Assembly (NCBI GenBank): GCA_965246915.1
Contig: CBDFGB010000011.1
Coordinates: 216,231-280,230, forward strand
Reading direction: 5' to 3'
Length of the DNA stretch: 64,000 nucleotides
DNA from: CAVRQM01 sp965246915
GTDB lineage: Bacteria > Pseudomonadota > Alphaproteobacteria > Acetobacterales > Acetobacteraceae
Shown: one piece after another, positions 62,295 to 64,000 of the stretch
Layout of the letters: the number at the start of each line of letters is the position of its first letter
How positions within the stretch are numbered: position 1 is the first letter of the stretch
Notes under the pieces: model-generated
Told to the model about the DNA's origin: nothing
Database searches by the model: none
What the model saw: only the letters and a program-made list of their open reading frames with translations
Made by a program: the position numbers and the translations under genes

Positions 62295-64000
62295 GTGTCG
62301 CCGCGTACCGCCACGGACTTCGCGTCCGCGCAGGCGCGCGACGCCTGGGGGCGGGGTTGGGCCGCGATGAGCGGCGGCGCCTTCGAGGATGCGCGGCGCT
62401 GGTTCGCCAGGGCTTGCCGCCACGCACCTTCGGATATCACCCCGATGGTCTCGCTGGCCGGGGCCTGCATGGCGGCAGGACATGTCGCGCAGGCCGCGAC
62501 GCTGTTCGCCGATGTCGCGGGCGCGGTCGACGCGCGGATCGTCTGGATGGGCCTCGCGGCCGCCCGCGCGAGGCTTGGCCAGGCCGACGCGGCGGCCGAG
62601 GCGCTCGGCCATGCGTTGTCGCGGCACGCGATGGGGGCCGGCGATGCCGAGGTGGCCGAGAGCATCGCGCGGGCGGCCGGGTGGGTCGGGTGGTGCGGCG
62701 TCGACGAAGCCAGGCGCGTGATCGGGACCGCGGATGAACAGACCCGGTGGCGCGCCATTTCGAGCGGCGCCACGCGGCGGGGCTCAGGTGGTGCTTTGCC
62801 CGGCGGAGACCTGCGAGGAGTTCGTTTGCTGCATGCGTCGATAAGCGGCCGCCGCCTGCTGGGCAGTCCGATCGATCTGGCGGCAGTCAGGCGGGTCGAG
62901 GGGCTCGTCGAGCCGGATCCGGATGGCGGATTGTCGGGCTGGGCGTGGCATCCGGGCGATCCGGGTCGCGATCCATTGCTGACGCTCATTGCCGGAGACG
63001 TCACGCAGCCGTTGCGGGCGACCGATCGCACGGTGGCGGCCCCCAACCCGCTGATGCAGCCGCGCGGCTTCCGGCTTGGCCCCGACGATCTGAAGGGGCT
63101 GGCCGAGCCACTTCGCGTGGTCGACAGCGACGGCGCGGATCTGATGGGCAGCCCGCTCGGTCCGCGCGCCCTGGCCGCCCAGATACCGGAGCCGGTCGAT
63201 GCCTCGCCCGGCGCGCGGCCGGCGGCACCGCGCTGTCCAAATCGGCCGGTCGCCGTCGTGGTGCCGGTGTATCGCGGCCTTGCCGAGACCCGCGCCTGTC
63301 TGCGCGATGTCCTGGCCGACGGCCATGCGGTGATCGTGGTCGATGACGCGACGCCGGAGCCCGCGTTGGCCGCGTGGCTCGACCGGCTTGCCGCCGAGGG
63401 GCGGATCACGCTGATCCGTCACGCGCGCAATCGCGGGTTCCCGGCCGCCGCGAATGCCGGCTTGCGGGCAGTGCTGGCGATCGAGGTCGCCGCGCACGAC
63501 GTCGTGCTGCTGAACAGCGACACGCGCCTGACGCCCGGATGGGCGGCCGGGCTGCGCGCGGCGGTTCACGCGAGCGTCGATATCGGCACCGCGACGCCGC
63601 TGTCCAACGACGGCAGCATCGCGAGTTTCCCGGCCCGCGAGGGTGGCAACCCTGCCCCGGCCGGCGCGGCGCTGGCGGCGATCGCCCGCCAGGCGGAAAC
63701 GGCGGCGGCCGCGGCCGTGGTGGACGTGCCGACCGGGGTCGGATTCTGCCTCTATGTGCGGCACGAATGCCTCGCGGCGACCGGCCTGCTGCGCGAGGAT
63801 TCGTTCGCCCAGGGCTATGGGGAAGAAAACGATTTTTTGCCTGCGGGCGCGCCGGATCGGGTGGCGGCACGTGATCGTCCCCGGCGTTTATGTGGCCCAT
63901 GTCGGCGGGCGGTCGTTCGGCGCGGCGCGGCGCGGCTTGCTCGCGCGCAATCTGCGCGTGCTGGAGCGACTGCATCCCGGCTATGGCGCGCTGGTCGAGG
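62295..64000 (+). CDS. Glycosyltransferase family 2 with TPR-like N-terminus, partial, apparent frameshift
   Basis: Open from GTG 62295 to the right edge. Residues about 10-95 look TPR-like (GGAFEDARRWFARACRHAPS, AGHVAQAATLFADVA). The GT-A domain begins with VAVVVPVYRGLAETRACL, VIVVDDATPEPAL, LIRHARNRGFPAAANAGL and LLNSDTRLTPGWAAGL, then VDVPTGVGFCLYVR and QGYGEENDF. Right after END, at T6 (63833-63838), the family sequence continues one base out of register: CLRARRIGWRHVIVPGVYVA and HVGGRSFGAARRGLLARNLR, open to the edge. One extra T, a real frameshift or slippage is needed to explain this. The likely role is surface polysaccharide or glycan synthesis. Confidence 0.8.
   Translation, partial: MSPRTATDFASAQARDAWGRGWAAMSGGAFEDARRWFARACRHAPSDITPMVSLAGACMAAGHVAQAATLFADVAGAVDARIVWMGLAAARARLGQADAAAEALGHALSRHAMGAGDAEVAESIARAAGWVGWCGVDEARRVIGTADEQTRWRAISSGATRRGSGGALPGGDLRGVRLLHASISGRRLLGSPIDLAAVRRVEGLVEPDPDGGLSGWAWHPGDPGRDPLLTLIAGDVTQPLRATDRTVAAPNPLMQPRGFRLGPDDLKGLAEPLRVVDSDGADLMGSPLGPRALAAQIPEPVDASPGARPAAPRCPNRPVAVVVPVYRGLAETRACLRDVLADGHAVIVVDDATPEPALAAWLDRLAAEGRITLIRHARNRGFPAAANAGLRAVLAIEVAAHDVVLLNSDTRLTPGWAAGLRAAVHASVDIGTATPLSNDGSIASFPAREGGNPAPAGAALAAIARQAETAAAAAVVDVPTGVGFCLYVRHECLAATGLLREDSFAQGYGEENDFLPAGAPDRVAARDRPRRLCGPCRRAVVRRGAARLARAQSARAGATASRLWRAGR

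Overview
The window is GC-rich throughout and densely coding. Its gene content points to an alphaproteobacterium, most likely of the Acetobacteraceae (Rhodospirillales). The F1 ATP synthase genes form a stand-alone atpHAGDC operon, as is usual in this class. priA stands divergent from a DUF484/xerC pair, DUF983 and SURF1 occur together, and there are two diverged copies of a small protein family that I recall as multicopy in Acetobacteraceae (from memory, not searched). No rRNA, tRNA, CRISPR array, transposase or phage gene was seen.

Positions 1-9180 hold the most unusual region: the 3' end of a SrfC-like gene, a one-pass membrane protein, an exported von Willebrand A (vWA) protein whose vWA region resembles the periplasmic part of the T6SS kinase PpkA, a two-gene ABC transporter (LolCDE/MacB type), an exported formylglycine-generating-enzyme-like (FGE) protein, and two coiled-coil lipoproteins. 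This resembles the TagQRST/PpkA trans-envelope signalling cassette of type VI secretion, but no kinase and no T6SS structural gene is in view. The FGE-like gene carries both a C10 tract and a six-copy tetranucleotide repeat.

Positions 9200-22440 carry a secreted protein, glk, a nuclease-like/lamin-tail fusion, xerC, DUF484 and priA. A Phd-VapC toxin-antitoxin pair and a DUF3833 lipoprotein follow, and then the F1 operon. A palindromic repeat lies between atpG and atpD.

Positions 22489-33561 are mixed metabolism: a LysR/short-chain dehydrogenase (SDR) pair, a di-iron protein, a GT61-like glycosyltransferase, DUF983-SURF1-M32 peptidase-FAH hydrolase-ArsR as a tightly packed operon, an SDR behind a palindromic operator-like site, a family-specific small protein and a secreted metallophosphoesterase.

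Positions 33661-46553 are transport and sugar-acid metabolism: a complete livFGMHJ branched-chain amino acid uptake operon, uppP, a LuxR solo, an RraA-like aldolase, a lipoprotein, and a sugar ABC transporter next to an enolase-superfamily dehydratase with its GntR regulator.

Positions 46595-64000 hold a RelE/ParE-type toxin-antitoxin pair, a 140-bp element with perfect 32-bp inverted ends, glmS, an SDR, modABC, anmK, an acyl-CoA ligase and a second sugar ABC transporter with a half-size ATPase. A GAF-GGDEF-EAL protein, the second copy of the small-protein family, and a family-2 glycosyltransferase that runs off the right edge and appears frameshifted close the window.
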